Part shown: positions 1 through 8,562 of the stretch, one piece after another
Position numbering within the stretch: position 1 is the stretch's first letter
Layout of the letters: each line of letters opens with the position of its first letter
Virus record (IMG/VR): IMGVR_UViG_3300042545_001211
Span: 1 to 43,331 of that record
DNA from: a virus
Length of the DNA stretch: 43,331 nt
Reading direction: 5' to 3' (one strand)
Notes under the pieces: generated by a model
What the model was told of the DNA's origin: nothing
Seen by the model: only the letters and a program-made list of their open reading frames with translations
Databases searched by the model: none
Program-made: the position numbers and the translations under genes

Positions 1-48
1 CGTTTTGTTCACTTCTATTTAAATGTTCCACGAGTGATGCGGAATGAA

Positions 49-153
49 CTAAGCAGCGTATGCGTACTCAGAAGCCCCAATGAATTCCATCATAGAATCA
101 AAGGTCATAGTTGACATTTCGTCAGTTATTGTTTTGTACAGATTTAAAGACAT
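49..153 (-). CDS. Candidate 34-aa small ORF, function unknown
   Basis: An ATG at 153-151 opens a frame of 34 residues ending in TAG at 51-49. An in-frame TAG sits immediately before the ATG, so no longer version exists. The peptide is Met-rich in its middle (MSTM, DSMM) and ends EYAYAA. The Ala-Ala end loosely recalls ssrA-like degrons, but that is only a resemblance. The DNA here looks slightly richer in G+C than its neighbours. It lies after the last clear tail gene and overlaps the tiny ORF 144-206 by 10 nt in another frame. I do not recognise the product. It could be a real late peptide, the second half of a frameshifted gene, or chance. Confidence 0.3.
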   Translation of the reverse strand: MSLNLYKTITDEMSTMTFDSMMEFIGASEYAYAA

Positions 154-206
154 CTAGTACTTCGGTCTACGTGTGGTACTACCATTCTCATTGCAATCAA
201 TTCCAT
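144..206 (-). CDS. Candidate 20-aa leader ORF
   Basis: An ATG at 206-204 opens 20 codons ending in TAA at 146-144. It overlaps the start of the 34-aa ORF by 10 nt. Its only support is position: a near match to the recurrent ATATTTATA box (ATATTTACA, 225-233) lies 19-27 nt before this ATG, which is the spacing seen for three recognised genes downstream. It could be a leader peptide, part of a frameshifted gene, or chance. Confidence 0.2.
   Translation of the reverse strand: MELIAMRMVVPHVDRSTRCL
155..181 (-). repeat. Short inverted repeat before the 34-aa ORF
   Basis: The perfect arms TAGTAC and GTACTA (155-160 and 176-181) flank a 15-nt loop. On the minus strand the hairpin ends one base before the ATG at 153. 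A 6-bp stem may be a weak regulatory hairpin or chance. No U-tract follows, so it is not a terminator. Confidence 0.3.
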
Positions 207-224
207 GGCATCCCCATATGATTA

Positions 225-233
225 TGTAAATAT
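225..233 (-). promoter_or_regulatory. Weak copy of the ATATTTATA box
   Basis: On the minus strand the bases read ATATTTACA, one mismatch from the box found in the other intergenic gaps, and 19-27 nt before the ATG at 206. It lies just after the 124-aa gene. Its role is inferred only from the pattern. Confidence 0.3.
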
Positions 234-239
234 ACGAAA

Positions 240-614
240 TTATTCCGAAACTACCAAATCGGTTTTCTTTTTAAATTGCTTTAAATTAGGAAGATATGAT
301 TGTATTAATGGTATTTTATTAATAACGGTCTTTATTGATTTAAAATTACACTCAGTTATTTCCGCATCGTTTCCCTTTATTTTCCAATCTAAGGTAGCTG
401 CGGTATAAAACACATCTCCTACAAATTTTTTATACCCAATATAATCCACTTCAACTATTCTAGATTTTGAATCATTTGCTTTTTGAATAAAATATCGCAC
501 AATATAGCCTCTATTATAATCCAATTCAGTTGGTGTTGGTATATGAGCGGATATTACCTTTTCATCAAAAGTACTACCATTATTTGATATTTCACTGTAT
601 CTATCTATATTCAT
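240..614 (-). CDS. Hypothetical 124-aa protein at the end of the baseplate operon
   Basis: It follows the hub-like gene with a 4-nt gap, so the two are very likely co-transcribed. The protein is mixed charged and aromatic, with no membrane segment or signal peptide. The central stretch DYNRGYIVRYFIQK and the later LDWKIKGND look like a compact beta-rich domain. Placement directly after hub, wedge and tube-initiator genes suggests a minor baseplate or tail-tip component. I do not recognise the family and assign no function. The ATG at 614 is the first possible start after the hub stop codon. Confidence 0.75.
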   Translation of the reverse strand: MNIDRYSEISNNGSTFDEKVISAHIPTPTELDYNRGYIVRYFIQKANDSKSRIVEVDYIGYKKFVGDVFYTAATLDWKIKGNDAEITECNFKSIKTVINKIPLIQSYLPNLKQFKKKTDLVVSE

Positions 615-618
615 TTTA

Positions 619-2940
619 TTATGCTTTAGGTTTATTTAATCTAAACCCACCTGTTATTTCGGTTTTCCAAAGCATATCTGTAATTGTATGTTTTACGGAT
701 GTTACTTGAAAGAATCCCGTTTCTTCATACGCTTTTGGAATTCCACTTACTGTAAATTTATCGCCCCTTTTAATACCGCTAATACCATGCATCGTAAAAC
801 TAAATTTAATTGGCATCAATGCGGATACTCCATTTTGTTCACTTACTTTATCATGTCCATTTTTCAATGCCTCAAATACCAATTGGTCATTATATGCCGT
901 AATGTAAGTCATTTCCTCAAGTGGTTTCGTAAAATCAGAATTGTCTTTTAACTCAATTTTTGGTGCGTATCCAATTTTACTTAAAAACATCTGCATTGCC
1001 TTTTCTTTGGCTTTCTCAGCAGCTGCTTCTTTATCTTTTTTAATCTCGTCTTTACTTTTATTTTTTAAAACTGGTGTAGCATCATTTGGTTCACCACGTT
1101 TAGCTTCTATACTTTTTAAAACCAAATCATCCGAATCAGAAAAAAGACCTTTTTTCTTACTTTTTATATCAGTTTGACTTCCATTAACTTTTTGTCCTAA
1201 TCGGTTTCCAATTATCTGATTCATCTTTGCACCACTAATATCTAAATCCAATGCCGCATCCATAAAAACGGATTGTACACCGGATAATGAAAATTGATAT
1301 GGCGTTGTGGAAGATTGTGGTGCCATGTTCATATCAACTACAACCAACTCGGTAGTATCTTCAGGAGCACTTTGTTCTTGAATTTGAAAATCCCAAATAC
1401 CCCCTGCTGCAGAAGATATTCCATTCAATAGTTGGTATAACGCATCTTTTATAGAAAAATTCTTTGTTTCCATAATACCTTTAACAAATTCCATATTTAT
1501 ATAAAGGTCATCTAAAAACCCATACGTTAATGCATCTTTATTTATTCGTTCAATAGTTGTATCTTTCCCATATTGTATCTGCCCTTTGCCTTCAACATTA
1601 CCGAATTTTATATCTTTATCGTATGGGAATAATACTTTTTTTTGTTCATATGATATTGAATTATTAATAATGTTAGTAAAATCTTTTTGAGTAATCCCTT
1701 CTGATGCTTGGAGTAATGAAAATTTAGGGGTGTTTGGGTTTGGTATAAATAGTTTACTTTTATCGGTACTAAATATTTTTGGAAATGCACTACATACGGT
1801 ATTTTTTGTATTTACCCTTACACTAACTATTTTAGGACCTACTTTAAATGCCTGAAATCCAATTCTACTCAAAATTTCAGATAATGCCGAAAACTTTATA
1901 AATCCCGCATCACCAATTAATTCCGTACCGTCTGGAATCTCCACAGTTTTTGACGTTGTTGATTTTTTACCGGTTGCGGTTTTTCCTTCATCTTTTGTCT
2001 TGGCCCCTCCTCCAAATTTAAAACCTAAAAAACTAGTCCCCGATAATTGGCTGTTCATTTTAGCTTTTACATTTTCATCAACATTTATAAAATTCAAAGG
2101 AGATGCAGTAATAACATCTTGTATTAAAGTATCAGCAACATCAACACTTTGTTTATTTGTTGCCAATCTATTAAATGCTTGCTTAAATCTCTGTTTACCA
2201 AAATCTGCTTCAAAATCTATTTCATATGATTCATAAGTTTTCGTAGTTGTGGTTTCACCATTAGCCGGTTCAACGTTATCCGCTGCCATAAGAAATGCTG
2301 GTAGTTCTGTAAATCCCGTACATTTTACAGTCACTGTCCATTCTTGTCCACTCATAGCAACGCTTCCACCTGTTATAAATCCCAAATAATTATCATAATG
2401 ACCACCAGCTGATTTACGTTTTTCATTAACCGCATCAAATGATTGAAATTGACCAACACTATCACCATTTAATTCTTTAGTATATCCGGATACACCGTTT
2501 GCAGTGTTCCATCCCCATTCTAAAAATATTGTATATCCAGGTTCTAAATAGTATTTACACACAGTATCTAATTGTGCTCTTGTATAGCAGGTTATTGAAA
2601 ATGTTGCTTTTCTAGAAAGTGCACCAGCACCTTCGTCTATTTCAATTGATGTTATATTTGGTTTAGGTCTAAATCCATGAAACTCACCACTGGCAATAAT
2701 ATAATTATTAGACCAAGTAAGCCCTATTGTACCACTCATAGTACCACTACCATATATAGATGGGTAGTTTGCAAATAAATCCCAATTTGGATTTGATAGT
2801 ATTTGACAGCCGCCACCTACACCGGATGCAACTCTAACCCAAGCATTTAAGTTGGATACTTTATAAATATCCCCTTTTCTAAGAGCTAGTTCGTTTTGAA
2901 CGTAATCTGCAATATTTGAGAAATTTGGAAATGCTGACAT
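619..2940 (-). CDS. Baseplate hub-like structural protein (773 aa)
   Basis: This large protein lies downstream of the LysM-type wedge gene in the tail operon. The N-terminal third has a beta-rich region with an Asn-Ile-Thr-Ser-Ile-Glu-Ile motif and a Trp-rich FLEWGW segment (about residues 95-150). A Lys/Glu/Ala-rich linker lies near residues 627-650. The C-terminal 55 residues (GDKFTVSGIP ... WKTEITGGF) resemble the end of phage hub/gpD-like domains, where a ring protein binds the tube end. T4 builds its hub from gp27 and gp5; this protein is longer than either. No lysozyme or peptidase motif is visible. The hub role is inferred mainly from gene order and the C-terminal motif. The alternative is another baseplate component. 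Confidence 0.6.
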   Translation of the reverse strand: MSAFPNFSNIADYVQNELALRKGDIYKVSNLNAWVRVASGVGGGCQILSNPNWDLFANYPSIYGSGTMSGTIGLTWSNNYIIASGEFHGFRPKPNITSIEIDEGAGALSRKATFSITCYTRAQLDTVCKYYLEPGYTIFLEWGWNTANGVSGYTKELNGDSVGQFQSFDAVNEKRKSAGGHYDNYLGFITGGSVAMSGQEWTVTVKCTGFTELPAFLMAADNVEPANGETTTTKTYESYEIDFEADFGKQRFKQAFNRLATNKQSVDVADTLIQDVITASPLNFINVDENVKAKMNSQLSGTSFLGFKFGGGAKTKDEGKTATGKKSTTSKTVEIPDGTELIGDAGFIKFSALSEILSRIGFQAFKVGPKIVSVRVNTKNTVCSAFPKIFSTDKSKLFIPNPNTPKFSLLQASEGITQKDFTNIINNSISYEQKKVLFPYDKDIKFGNVEGKGQIQYGKDTTIERINKDALTYGFLDDLYINMEFVKGIMETKNFSIKDALYQLLNGISSAAGGIWDFQIQEQSAPEDTTELVVVDMNMAPQSSTTPYQFSLSGVQSVFMDAALDLDISGAKMNQIIGNRLGQKVNGSQTDIKSKKKGLFSDSDDLVLKSIEAKRGEPNDATPVLKNKSKDEIKKDKEAAAEKAKEKAMQMFLSKIGYAPKIELKDNSDFTKPLEEMTYITAYNDQLVFEALKNGHDKVSEQNGVSALMPIKFSFTMHGISGIKRGDKFTVSGIPKAYEETGFFQVTSVKHTITDMLWKTEITGGFRLNKPKA

Positions 2941-2953
2941 AAACTTTATTTAA

Positions 2954-3244
2954 TTATTTTGTGAAATCAGTTACTATCGCTATATAGTTTAACGGAATTC
3001 TTAATACGGTTGCTTCTGGAAATCCTAGAGGAGCATCATGTATATTATTTGCAGATGCTATAATCCACCAAAGAGTTGGGTCTTCGTAATATTGAAATGC
3101 TAACGTATCCAATCTATCACCCAATTCGGTCATTACATATACATCATCATCTCTCAATGGAATATTAGGATATATTTTTGGTCTATACACCGTTCTACCA
3201 TCGTGAGTTTTTTTAGTTTCTAAATTATAATATCTACTTTCCAT
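2954..3244 (-). CDS. LysM-like baseplate wedge protein, T4 gp53-type
   Basis: This 96-residue protein has the phage LysM-like signature: GDRLDTLAFQYYEDPTLWW at residues 42-60, then IIASANNI and a short hydrophobic tail rich in Pro, Leu and Ile. In T4, gp53 carries a LysM-like fold and locks baseplate wedges around the hub; related small proteins in simpler contractile tails bind the hub. It sits between the gp48/gp54-type gene (4-nt gap upstream) and the hub-like gene (13-nt gap downstream), which suits a baseplate role. It is shorter than T4 gp53 and is essentially just the LysM-like core. A peptidoglycan-binding function is possible, but structural use is more likely here. Confidence 0.75.
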   Translation of the reverse strand: MESRYYNLETKKTHDGRTVYRPKIYPNIPLRDDDVYVMTELGDRLDTLAFQYYEDPTLWWIIASANNIHDAPLGFPEATVLRIPLNYIAIVTDFTK

Positions 3245-3248
3245 ACGC

Positions 3249-5687
3249 TTAACTTATATTTTCACTCTTTGCCCAATATTTACCATTTCTTGCGGTCCAT
3301 CCCTTTCTACAATCATCTATTAATTTTAATTTAACCGCATCAACACCGCTCCACTGTTGACCATTATATGTATAAGTAAAATTTAATGGGTAATCTTCAT
3401 CATACTCTATTCTCCCATTTGCTGCAATTCTTCCAGTAAGCTTAGTCGAATTGTCATTTAATCGTGCCCTAACCATATATCTAGGTGGCGCTGGTACATC
3501 CACTCCAGCCGAGTTTTCAATAGCGGGAGTATTTGTTTGAGCCGGTGTGGTTGCTTGTGCCGGATTATTTACTTTTGCAGCCACCGATACAGTATCCGCT
3601 TTTGGAAGTGTTGTATTTGCCGGGGCGGCCGCTTGTGCGGTACTTGTTTTTGAATTCGCATCGGTCGCAGCTTCAGCTTTAGGAATTGCGGTTTCGCTAC
3701 TTAATATTCTAGTTGTTTCTTTACCATCTTTATCTTTTCCTTTATAAACTTGTCTTGGTAATTTATCAAATCCATACAAATATCCGGCTTCCGTATTACC
3801 TCTAGATTCTATTAAGTTTAATGTTACACTCACATCTATGATTTTAGGTAATTTATAATTATCTATTGTAGTCGATTCACCATTTATTTCAAACTTAGCC
3901 TTATCATCAATTCCAATAGGCCCAACTTCCCAAGTACCATTATCATCAACTGTATATGAAAGTTGTGAAATAAAACATGTTTTATTTTTATATAAATTAC
4001 CAATAGTAATCCTAATAAACGGTGCCACAACAGCTATATCGCCGTTATATCCTTGTGGATATGCCAGTGATGTTAAAAAGTTTAATCGTTGCCAAGCCGC
4101 TATATGCTGTAATGGCGTAGTTGAATATACTTTAAAATTAAAAGATACACTTCTTTCTATACCAGTATAAGTCCAATATGGAAATGGTGAACCAATAAAT
4201 TTAGCTGAATCCCAACTTGGCGTTGTGGTTTCAGTAATACCAGATAGAGTTGCTCTAAAATTTACAGATCGCCCTTTGCCGATTGATGTAAATTTTAAAG
4301 TTATAAAATCATAATCATCCAATGTATCGGCTCCTATTTTTAATGTATCACCTTTATATTGAGTTTTTTCATTTACAAAATCAGATTGACCATTACTATC
4401 AATACCATATTTTGATTTTAAACTTACTTTAGGTGTCTGTCCATCTTTCCTAGATGAATAAGTGTTAATAGTAACCGCTTGTCTTTCCGCTGCTGTTTCA
4501 CTTGTATTCATTTTTGTAGTCGCTGCATTTAAGGCATCTAATTTGGAAGATAAATCATGTCTTAATGTAATATCAGTCTGTGCCTCATCAACCGTGTCTG
4601 AATACATAATTGGTGTAGATGCTTGTTCAGGTGGAACTGCTGGGTTTATATCTCCGATTTTTAACTTTCCGCTTGATATTAAAGTTTGACCTTCCTTTCT
4701 AGCCGAAGATAATTTATTTGTTACAGAATCCGTTATAGAAGAAATTTTACCACCTATATTAAATCTAGATGTGTCTAAATTTAGTTTCCCCCCTAAATTC
4801 GGAGTAGGTATTGGTAAATCTTTTGGAGTTATTTTTAATTTACTATTTTCTAAAAACTTATTTACCGCATTTGCTTGCGTTTGCTTTTTACCATTTATTT
4901 TTTCAAAATGAATACTCGATAAATCATTTCTTTTATAGATATCTTCATCCGATGCATTTACTGTATCTGAGTATTTACCCGAACTATCATATTGTACTTC
5001 GGTTGCACTTTTACCTGCTAAATTTTGTGCACCCTGTTTAGGTGCTCCAAATAATTTTTTCTTTATTTCTCCTTTAAGTAAATCTATCCCAGCTCCTAAT
5101 ATTTGGTTGCCAATTTGTTTTGGAGTTCCTTTTGCATTATTTTTTAAAAGTTGTCCAACTAAATTACCTTTTGAATCTCCTTTTATTTTAGCAAGAGTAA
5201 TCATAGTATCAGGCTCTTTGCCTGATTTGAAATCTGAGTTTAACGAAATCTTTGTTGGTATAGTTGATTCAGGAAATGCAATACCCAATTTACTTGCAAT
5301 ATTTAATCCAAAGTTTTCTGCTTTTTTAAGAAGATTGCCAACAATACCTGCATCTTGAGAATTATTTGTATTAACACTATCCTTCATTATTTCAACAAGT
5401 CTAGTGGATTTCTTTTGAAATCTAAATATATCAGTACCATATGTTATTGGCGCTGATAGTGTATTTAAGATTCTCAATCCACTTGTTTCTTCTTCAATTC
5501 TACTTTCTCCCTTAGTTGTTGATATCTTTTGTCTAATTGCAGTTGCCGCTTTAAATGACAGACCTAATGCACCCACCGGTGTTGTGATGGGCAAATCTTT
5601 ACTATTACGAATATCATATTTCGTTTCAGCCGTATTACCATCACTTAATACCTTGGTCCTAAATAGTTCTTCTATTGTTTTACCCAT
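3249..5687 (-). CDS. Baseplate/tube-initiator protein, gp48/gp54-type C-terminal domain (812 aa)
   Basis: The gene begins 2 nt after the tape-measure stop codon. The first 450 or so residues are polar, Lys/Ser/Thr-rich and probably extended. From about residue 460 to 640 there is a compact domain: SVNFRATLSGITETTTPSWD, a VSFNFKVYSTTP strand, AWQRLNFLTSLAYP, and a final ISQLSYTVDDNGTWEVG / VTLNLIE pair. This layout is what I associate with tube-like baseplate proteins (T4 gp48/gp54 class) that start tube growth. An Ala/Thr/Pro-rich linker (about 665-725) leads to a short C-terminal domain with YNGQQWSGVDAVKLK. The family call is by pattern memory only; a hub-accessory protein is the alternative. 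Confidence 0.5.
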   Translation of the reverse strand: MGKTIEELFRTKVLSDGNTAETKYDIRNSKDLPITTPVGALGLSFKAATAIRQKISTTKGESRIEEETSGLRILNTLSAPITYGTDIFRFQKKSTRLVEIMKDSVNTNNSQDAGIVGNLLKKAENFGLNIASKLGIAFPESTIPTKISLNSDFKSGKEPDTMITLAKIKGDSKGNLVGQLLKNNAKGTPKQIGNQILGAGIDLLKGEIKKKLFGAPKQGAQNLAGKSATEVQYDSSGKYSDTVNASDEDIYKRNDLSSIHFEKINGKKQTQANAVNKFLENSKLKITPKDLPIPTPNLGGKLNLDTSRFNIGGKISSITDSVTNKLSSARKEGQTLISSGKLKIGDINPAVPPEQASTPIMYSDTVDEAQTDITLRHDLSSKLDALNAATTKMNTSETAAERQAVTINTYSSRKDGQTPKVSLKSKYGIDSNGQSDFVNEKTQYKGDTLKIGADTLDDYDFITLKFTSIGKGRSVNFRATLSGITETTTPSWDSAKFIGSPFPYWTYTGIERSVSFNFKVYSTTPLQHIAAWQRLNFLTSLAYPQGYNGDIAVVAPFIRITIGNLYKNKTCFISQLSYTVDDNGTWEVGPIGIDDKAKFEINGESTTIDNYKLPKIIDVSVTLNLIESRGNTEAGYLYGFDKLPRQVYKGKDKDGKETTRILSSETAIPKAEAATDANSKTSTAQAAAPANTTLPKADTVSVAAKVNNPAQATTPAQTNTPAIENSAGVDVPAPPRYMVRARLNDNSTKLTGRIAANGRIEYDEDYPLNFTYTYNGQQWSGVDAVKLKLIDDCRKGWTARNGKYWAKSENIS

Positions 5688-5689
5688 CT

Positions 5690-8272
5690 TTATTGTTTAG
5701 CGTATGAATTTGTACTACTTTTAGCAACCACAGCTGATATTTTTGATGTAACTTTTTGTCCATCCATATGAACGGATATTTTACCAGCATTTAAATCCGC
5801 TCTCAATCCTTTTATTTCACTAATTAATTCTGCGGTACTATCCGTCTTTCCTCCACCACCACCTTCTCCACCACCGGTTAAAAATGATAACCCGTTCAAT
5901 GCCATTAAAATAGGAAGTGCAAGTAATCCCCCCATAGCCACCATTGCTAATGCACCCGCCAACATTGTCAATGAACCGGCTAGTCCTAAAATTGGTAAAA
6001 AACTAATTTGAGATAATGCCGCCATTTGTTCAACAATCATTGGTATTGTTGGTGCTAATGCGTTTAATGCACCACCAACCGAATTTAACCCAGCACCGGC
6101 CAATATCATAAATGGTGAAGCGGCTCCCAATACAAGCATAGATGCAGCTACTGCTGCCATTCCGATTCCAAATTGTATATATGGAGCAGCTGCAAACGCA
6201 ACCATACCTGCTGCAAAAATACCCAATGCCGGTCCCAACATATTCATACCAATTGCCACTTGTTGTGAAGCAAGTCCAAATACATAGAATGCAGCCGATG
6301 CTACTAATAATGCCGCGGCTCCAACTAATATCATTGGTCCTGCTAAACTTAATAATGCCGCTACCCCGCCCAATGCGGCCATCGCTGCAATACCAATAAA
6401 TACATTACCCCAATCTATCTTACCACTAAACTCTTGTGCTGCTTTTGCAAATACCCAAAGGGCCGCGGCCATAATTAACATCGCGGCTGCGGCTTGTATT
6501 AATGCCGGTCCATTTATTTTTCCCATTTTATTAGCCTTATCTGGATCTGGTGTCGCTCCTCCTTTTATTTTATCCTGTGCAATACCACCCATTTTATCTT
6601 TTACAGCACTGGTAGCTTTATCTTTTATCGCATCGGTTGCTTTTCCAGATACCGAATCGGTTACTTTCGCTATTGCCTTTCCTTTTATTAAATTTTTAAC
6701 CCATTCAAACGCTTGTTTGGCCATACCACCCATATTAATACCCATATCTTTCAACATAGGACTCATCTGACCCATTGCTATTAAACTACTACCAAATGTT
6801 TTAGCCATACCAGCCAATGGTCCAGTTACAAATGCTGTAGTTCCTTCCCAGAAAGTACTCCATTTGGAAACACTAGCTTCACCATTCTCAGATATCTTAT
6901 CAGAATTTGCTGCCATCTTTTGGAACTCATCAACTGATAATCCCAATAGTTCTGCCGCTTTTCTCTTTTGGAAAATATCCATTTTATTAAATGCATCTAT
7001 ACCACCTAGTTGATTCAATGTTTCTTTTACAGCACCAGTCATATTTCCTTCATATGCCAATCCCCTTGCTCTATCTAAGTTAAGTTGCTTACCCATCATA
7101 GCCCCCAATTCCATCTCATTATTAATAGAGGTTTCGAAGTCTAATAAACTATCACTTACTTTGGCCATTGAATCCATACTAACACCCATCTTAGCAGCTG
7201 CTACTGCGGCAATGGACATGTTTAATCCACCATTCTTACCATATTCTGCAAATGCTTTTGTTGAACCAGCAACATCTTTCATTAAAGAATCAATCGGAAC
7301 ACCAGCGGCTTTACCCAATGCTTTTGTGGTTGCTGCCATATCCATAGCAGTTGAAGCAGACCCATCGTTCATTCTTGCAAAGTTACCAACAACGTTAGCG
7401 GCTTCAGCACCACTAATACCCATATTAGTTGCCATTAAATTGGTATTCAACTGAGTAGTAAATGATACATCTTTTAATCCACCAAATTCTTTAGATAATC
7501 CTTTTGCCGTTTCTTCCGCATCTTTAAATGCGAATCCTAAAGCAAATGTTGATATTTGTGCCGAATCTACATATCCACCAAAACTTCTAACACTCTTACC
7601 CCATTTATCCAAACCAAACCCAACTCCAATAATTGCAGCCCCCAAAGCTCCTTTAAAATTAGATGTTAATAAGCTTGCAGTTTCTAATATACCACCTATC
7701 GTATCCTTTATACCGTCATATACCGCTATTTGCTTTCCTAAAAAATCCTTTTGGGCTTTTGTCATTTTCCCATAATTTCTAGCGAGCGTATTTTGTTCTT
7801 TTAAATTTTCAATAATTTTTTTATCTTCTTCACTCATATTACCCAAGCTGGCTTGGATTTCTTTATATTCTTGATTTAAAGCAGCATGACCGGCTATATC
7901 ATCTATTGTTAATTGAGAAATACTTCTATTAATTTCAGCCATTTTATTCAATGAAGCGGTTTGCTCTATTGTTAAATCTTTTGAAGTAAATGTATTTTTA
8001 ATTCTTTCTTTTTCAAATTTATTTAGATTTTGATATATGCCACTCATACTACCTAGTGAACTTTCCGCACTTTTTAATCCATCTAATCTAGTTTGATTTA
8101 GTTTTCTAACTACTTTAAGTTGCTCAGCTGCCAAATCTCTTTGAGCCTTTATTTGAGCGGTCATATCCACACCAGTTTGTAGTGCTTCCTGTTCAAGGCG
8201 CTTTTGTTCCTGTCTAGCTTTTGCAAAAGCTAATATAGCTTTTTGTTTTTCTTTATCTAAATTTTCCGCCAT
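5690..8272 (-). CDS. Tail tape-measure protein (860 aa)
   Basis: This is the longest gene between the chaperone pair and the baseplate genes, the usual tape-measure position. The N-terminal 130 or so residues are strongly charged and helical (coiled-coil-like). The middle carries Met/Ala/Gly-rich repeats. Residues about 587-797 are a long hydrophobic Ala/Gly/Leu/Met region with several membrane-like helices, followed by a poly-Gly stretch. Hydrophobic central-to-late segments are characteristic of tape-measure proteins, which fill the tube and help DNA entry. With the rule of roughly 1.5 angstrom per residue the tail tube would be near 130 nm, an inference only. No lysozyme or peptidase motif is evident. 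The stop codon is 2 nt from the next start. Confidence 0.85.
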   Translation of the reverse strand: MAENLDKEKQKAILAFAKARQEQKRLEQEALQTGVDMTAQIKAQRDLAAEQLKVVRKLNQTRLDGLKSAESSLGSMSGIYQNLNKFEKERIKNTFTSKDLTIEQTASLNKMAEINRSISQLTIDDIAGHAALNQEYKEIQASLGNMSEEDKKIIENLKEQNTLARNYGKMTKAQKDFLGKQIAVYDGIKDTIGGILETASLLTSNFKGALGAAIIGVGFGLDKWGKSVRSFGGYVDSAQISTFALGFAFKDAEETAKGLSKEFGGLKDVSFTTQLNTNLMATNMGISGAEAANVVGNFARMNDGSASTAMDMAATTKALGKAAGVPIDSLMKDVAGSTKAFAEYGKNGGLNMSIAAVAAAKMGVSMDSMAKVSDSLLDFETSINNEMELGAMMGKQLNLDRARGLAYEGNMTGAVKETLNQLGGIDAFNKMDIFQKRKAAELLGLSVDEFQKMAANSDKISENGEASVSKWSTFWEGTTAFVTGPLAGMAKTFGSSLIAMGQMSPMLKDMGINMGGMAKQAFEWVKNLIKGKAIAKVTDSVSGKATDAIKDKATSAVKDKMGGIAQDKIKGGATPDPDKANKMGKINGPALIQAAAAMLIMAAALWVFAKAAQEFSGKIDWGNVFIGIAAMAALGGVAALLSLAGPMILVGAAALLVASAAFYVFGLASQQVAIGMNMLGPALGIFAAGMVAFAAAPYIQFGIGMAAVAASMLVLGAASPFMILAGAGLNSVGGALNALAPTIPMIVEQMAALSQISFLPILGLAGSLTMLAGALAMVAMGGLLALPILMALNGLSFLTGGGEGGGGGKTDSTAELISEIKGLRADLNAGKISVHMDGQKVTSKISAVVAKSSTNSYAKQ

Positions 8273-8280
8273 TTATGGAA

Positions 8281-8496
8281 TTATTTTGAATACTTTTGTA
8301 TTAATTTATTAAGAGTATCACTTTCTTTTTCAATTCTTTCCATGGCATCGATTACATCGGGTGGGAATTTATTTTGTTTTGCTTGGTCTAATGCTTTATT
8401 TACTGCATTTTGTTTCAATCCATCAAAAAATGCATCAGTAAATTTTTTTGCCGAACTGAATAGACCTTCTTTTATTGGTTGTTTTTCTTTTGACAT
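8281..8496 (-). CDS. Hypothetical 71-aa helical protein before the tape measure
   Basis: This small, highly charged, probably all-helical protein has 13 Lys and no cysteine. It is the first gene after a terminator-like hairpin and an ATATTTATA box (20-28 nt upstream). It stops 8 nt before the tape-measure start, so it probably leads the tape-measure/baseplate operon. Its size and position would suit a small tape-measure partner, but nothing in the sequence shows this. I do not recognise it. Confidence 0.7.
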   Translation of the reverse strand: MSKEKQPIKEGLFSSAKKFTDAFFDGLKQNAVNKALDQAKQNKFPPDVIDAMERIEKESDTLNKLIQKYSK

Positions 8497-8515
8497 AGTT
8501 TATCCATTTATATTG

Positions 8516-8524
8516 TATAAATAT
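8516..8524 (-). promoter_or_regulatory. ATATTTATA box before the 71-aa/tape-measure operon
   Basis: The minus strand reads ATATTTATA, followed by CAATATAAA. It ends 20 nt before the start codon. The first 16 bases (ATTTATACAATATAAA) are identical to the copy upstream of the 134-aa gene. It sits just after a terminator-like hairpin, so a promoter role is likely. Confidence 0.5.
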
Positions 8525-8530
8525 TGTATA

Positions 8531-8562
8531 ATAAAAAAGTGAGGATTAACGCATCCTCACTT
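8531..8562 (-). terminator. Rho-independent terminator overlapping the chaperone-extension stop codon
   Basis: Perfect 10-bp arms (8537-8546 and 8553-8562) flank a 6-nt loop. The minus-strand RNA has a T-run straight after the stem (8538-8531). The last codons and TAA of the 82-aa frame lie inside the hairpin. Confidence 0.8.

Noticed and set aside
1-239. tRNA or tmRNA gene
   Set aside because: No cloverleaf, T-loop or CCA end could be found. The YAYAA peptide end alone is not enough.
205-408. 67-codon plus-strand ORF
   Set aside because: Lies antisense to the 124-aa gene, with no box or conserved feature.
1608-1790. 60-codon minus-strand ORF inside the hub-like gene
   Set aside because: Out-of-frame shadow with biased composition and no start context.
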